Positions 5,766 to 6,986 of a stretch of 6,986 nt of DNA are shown piece after piece. Both the position numbers and the translations under genes were made by a program. Every line of letters begins with the position of its first letter. Position 1 is the stretch's first letter. The DNA comes from Candidatus Zixiibacteriota bacterium (GTDB lineage: Bacteria > Zixibacteria > MSB-5A5 > RBG-16-43-9), in NCBI GenBank assembly GCA_029858245.1, contig JAOUFL010000127.1, forward strand, positions 1-6,986. The letters run 5' to 3'. The notes under the pieces are model-generated. The model was not told the origin of the DNA, did no database searches, and worked only from the letters and a program-made list of their open reading frames with translations.

Positions 5766-5852
5766 GTCATTACGAGTCGGAGGTGAAGCAATCCGTTTAT
5801 TCTGTTGGGATTGCTTTGTCTCCCCGCCAGAGGCGGGCTTCCTCATCATAAC
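5766..5852. repeat. Long nested inverted repeat between livG and livF
   Basis: The outer arms GTCATTACGAG (5766-5776) and CTCATCATAAC (5842-5852) pair at eight of eleven positions. The inner arms GAAGCAATCC (5785-5794) and GGATTGCTTT (5808-5817) pair at nine of ten plus one wobble. A separate CCCGCC-AGA-GGCGGG hairpin (5823-5837) sits in the right half. The outer motif also occurs at 4839. The unit ends 15 bases before the livF start codon on the coding strand. There is no T-run, so a terminator is unlikely. Confidence 0.7.
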
Positions 5853-5853
5853 C

Positions 5854-5889
5854 ATTTATTTTCCTTTTTCCTTTTTTCATTTTCCTTTA
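5854..5889 (-). repeat. Purine-rich tract after the livG stop codon
   Basis: On the minus strand this is an almost pure A/G stretch built of AAGGAAAA-like units, starting three bases after the livG stop codon at 5893. The same kind of tract follows livM and livF. It resembles a decayed short tandem repeat; its function is unknown. Confidence 0.5.
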
Positions 5890-5892
5890 GTT

Positions 5893-6660
5893 TTATGCCA
5901 TCTCTTCTCCTAAATAAGCCTCGATCACCCTGGGGTCTTTTTTTATCTTCTCTGGCGGACCTTCAGCGATTTTGACTCCATAATCTAAAACCACAATCCT
6001 TTCACAGCAACCCATCACTACCCTCATATCGTGTTCTATCAAAAGAATGGTTAAATCAAAATCCTTTTGAATCTTTTTTATCAGGTTCATTAAATTCTGA
6101 GTTTCCTGAGGATTCATACCGGCAGTGGGCTCATCCAGAAGCAATAGTTTAGGCTCAGTAGCCAGGGCTCTTGCCATCTCCAGCCTTCTCTGCTGGCCAT
6201 AAGGAAGATTCATAGCTTTCTCCCCTGAAAGATTTTCCAGCCCGAAGATTCCCAACAGGTTCATAGCCCTCTGTGTAAGCCTCTCCTCTTCTGCCGTGAA
6301 TTTTTTGGTGCGGATAACAGAGCTCCACATTCCTTCTTTAGAATGCAGATGACAGGCGGTTCTAACATTATCCAGAACTGATAGATTAGAAAATAATCTT
6401 ATATTCTGAAAAGTTCTCCCGACTCCGAAAGAAGTTATCTGGTATGGCTTTTTCCCATTCAGCTTTTTACCCTTGAAACTTATCAGGCCTAATGTAGGAT
6501 TATAGACACCGGTGATCAGATTGAAAAGTGTGGTTTTCCCCGCTCCATTCGGACCAATTAATCCTACCAGGTCACCTTTCTCCATAGATAAATCAAGATT
6601 ATCCACAGCTTTCAACCCCCCGAAATGCATAGAGCAGTTTTTTATATCCAGAATAGACAT
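5893..6660 (-). CDS. livG: Branched-chain amino acid ABC transporter ATPase LivG
   Basis: A 255-residue ABC ATPase that pairs with LivF to drive transport through the LivM/LivH pore; it acts at the inner face of the membrane. Motifs are complete: the N-terminal FGGLKAVDNLDL (13-24) typical of LivG, Walker A GPNGAGKTT (36-44), the Q-loop glutamine Q85 in GRTFQNIRLF, the family-typical signature LPYGQQRRLEMARAL (152-166), Walker B LLLLDEPTAGMNP (172-184) and H210 in IEHDM. The LivG-type insertion between Q-loop and signature (about 105-150) is present. Length is normal. The ATG at 6660 lacks a clear ribosome binding site, but the protein start MSILDIKNCSMHFGG fits the family. It lies 147 bases after livM and 142 before livF, long for a liv operon, with both gaps filled by repeats and purine-rich tracts. 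Confidence 0.95.
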   Translation of the reverse strand: MSILDIKNCSMHFGGLKAVDNLDLSMEKGDLVGLIGPNGAGKTTLFNLITGVYNPTLGLISFKGKKLNGKKPYQITSFGVGRTFQNIRLFSNLSVLDNVRTACHLHSKEGMWSSVIRTKKFTAEEERLTQRAMNLLGIFGLENLSGEKAMNLPYGQQRRLEMARALATEPKLLLLDEPTAGMNPQETQNLMNLIKKIQKDFDLTILLIEHDMRVVMGCCERIVVLDYGVKIAEGPPEKIKKDPRVIEAYLGEEMA

Positions 6661-6735
6661 ATTTTCATGAGCTTATTCGTTTTACATTATGCGTTTGAAA
6701 TTGATTGGTGTAATCCGATTCCCGAACCAACTTAA

Positions 6736-6765
6736 ATCCGATATTCGGCATTCGTTATTTGTCAT
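6736..6765. repeat. ATTCG-type interspersed repeat between livM and livG
   Basis: This degenerate pentamer-like sequence (ATCCG, ATTCGG, ATTCG, TTATTTG) matches 2572-2601 at roughly 24 of 30 positions by eye. It lies in the spacer between livM and livG and has no coding appearance. Confidence 0.55.
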
Positions 6766-6807
6766 TTTCTATTTTCCTCTTTCCTTCCGTTTTTATCCTT
6801 TATCTTT
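6766..6807 (-). repeat. Purine-rich tract after the livM stop codon
   Basis: On the minus strand this is an A/G-rich stretch with AAGGATAAAAA and GGAAGGAAAGAGG segments that starts directly after the livM stop codon and runs to the ATTCG-type repeat. It parallels the tracts after livG and livF. Confidence 0.45.
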
Positions 6808-6986
6808 TCACCCTTGAACTTCTGAACTTTTTTTGAATCTGACAAACATATTCTTAATCTTTCTCAGGCTGAATTCCTCCACTCCGAAAATTCCCTGAGG
6901 TCTGGTGAGCATCAAAATAACCAAAGTCAGTGAATAAATCACCATACGGTAATCTTTAACCACTCTCAGGAACTCGGGTAATATAG
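6808..6986 (-). CDS. livM: LivM-type permease, C-terminal end only
   Basis: The last 58 codons of a gene cut by the window edge, ending in TGA at 6808-6810. The visible part reads LPEFLRVVKDYRMVIYSLTL, then VILMLTRPQGIFGVEEF, then a basic tail rich in K and R. The DYRM-V-IYS hydrophobic helix followed by a RPQG(I/L)xG turn is the hallmark ending of LivM, the membrane subunit that with LivH forms the channel of branched-chain amino acid importers. The helix spans the membrane and the basic tail should lie in the cytoplasm. LivG follows downstream on the same strand, which agrees. The N-terminal part, and any LivH or binding-protein gene, would be to the right of the window. Confidence 0.88.
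   Translation of the reverse strand, partial: ILPEFLRVVKDYRMVIYSLTLVILMLTRPQGIFGVEEFSLRKIKNMFVRFKKSSEVQG

Overview
The window looks like a chromosomal stretch from an uncultured, moderately AT-rich bacterium. This is an impression from the many short interspersed palindromes and ATTCG-rich repeats, a style often met in metagenome-assembled genomes of poorly cultured phyla; the sequence does not settle the phylum. All six genes run on the minus strand. No RNA gene, CRISPR array, insertion sequence or attachment site is visible.

In the direction of transcription (right to left) the order is: the C-terminal end of a LivM-type permease cut by the window edge (6808-6986); the ATPases LivG (5893-6660) and LivF (5028-5750) of the same branched-chain amino acid importer; a full-length DEAH helicase with a C-terminal DUF1998/four-cysteine region of the MrfA/YprA type (2584-4824); a short citrate-synthase-fold enzyme, best read as citryl-CoA lyase (1573-2340); and a WYL-domain transcription factor (534-1481). 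A good rho-independent terminator (465-489) closes this run. The left 533 bases hold no gene, only degraded repeats.

The liv genes form one functional unit: LivG and LivF hydrolyse ATP to drive import through the LivM/LivH pore. The other three genes have no obvious shared pathway. The lyase and the WYL regulator have their own readable ribosome binding sites and possible promoters. livG, livF and the helicase have no clear Shine-Dalgarno sequence and sit behind repeat-filled spacers of 142-203 bases, unusually long for a liv operon.

The most notable signal is between the genes. At least seven short palindromes have different stem sequences but share one layout: in gene-sense orientation a CGTAG-like header precedes the hairpin, and all point the same way. 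Further repeats are two GTCATTRCGAG inverted repeats each holding a CCCGCC-N3-GGCGGG mini-hairpin, two ATTCG-type repeats (one supplying the last codons of the helicase), and purine-rich tracts directly after the stop codons of livM, livG and livF.
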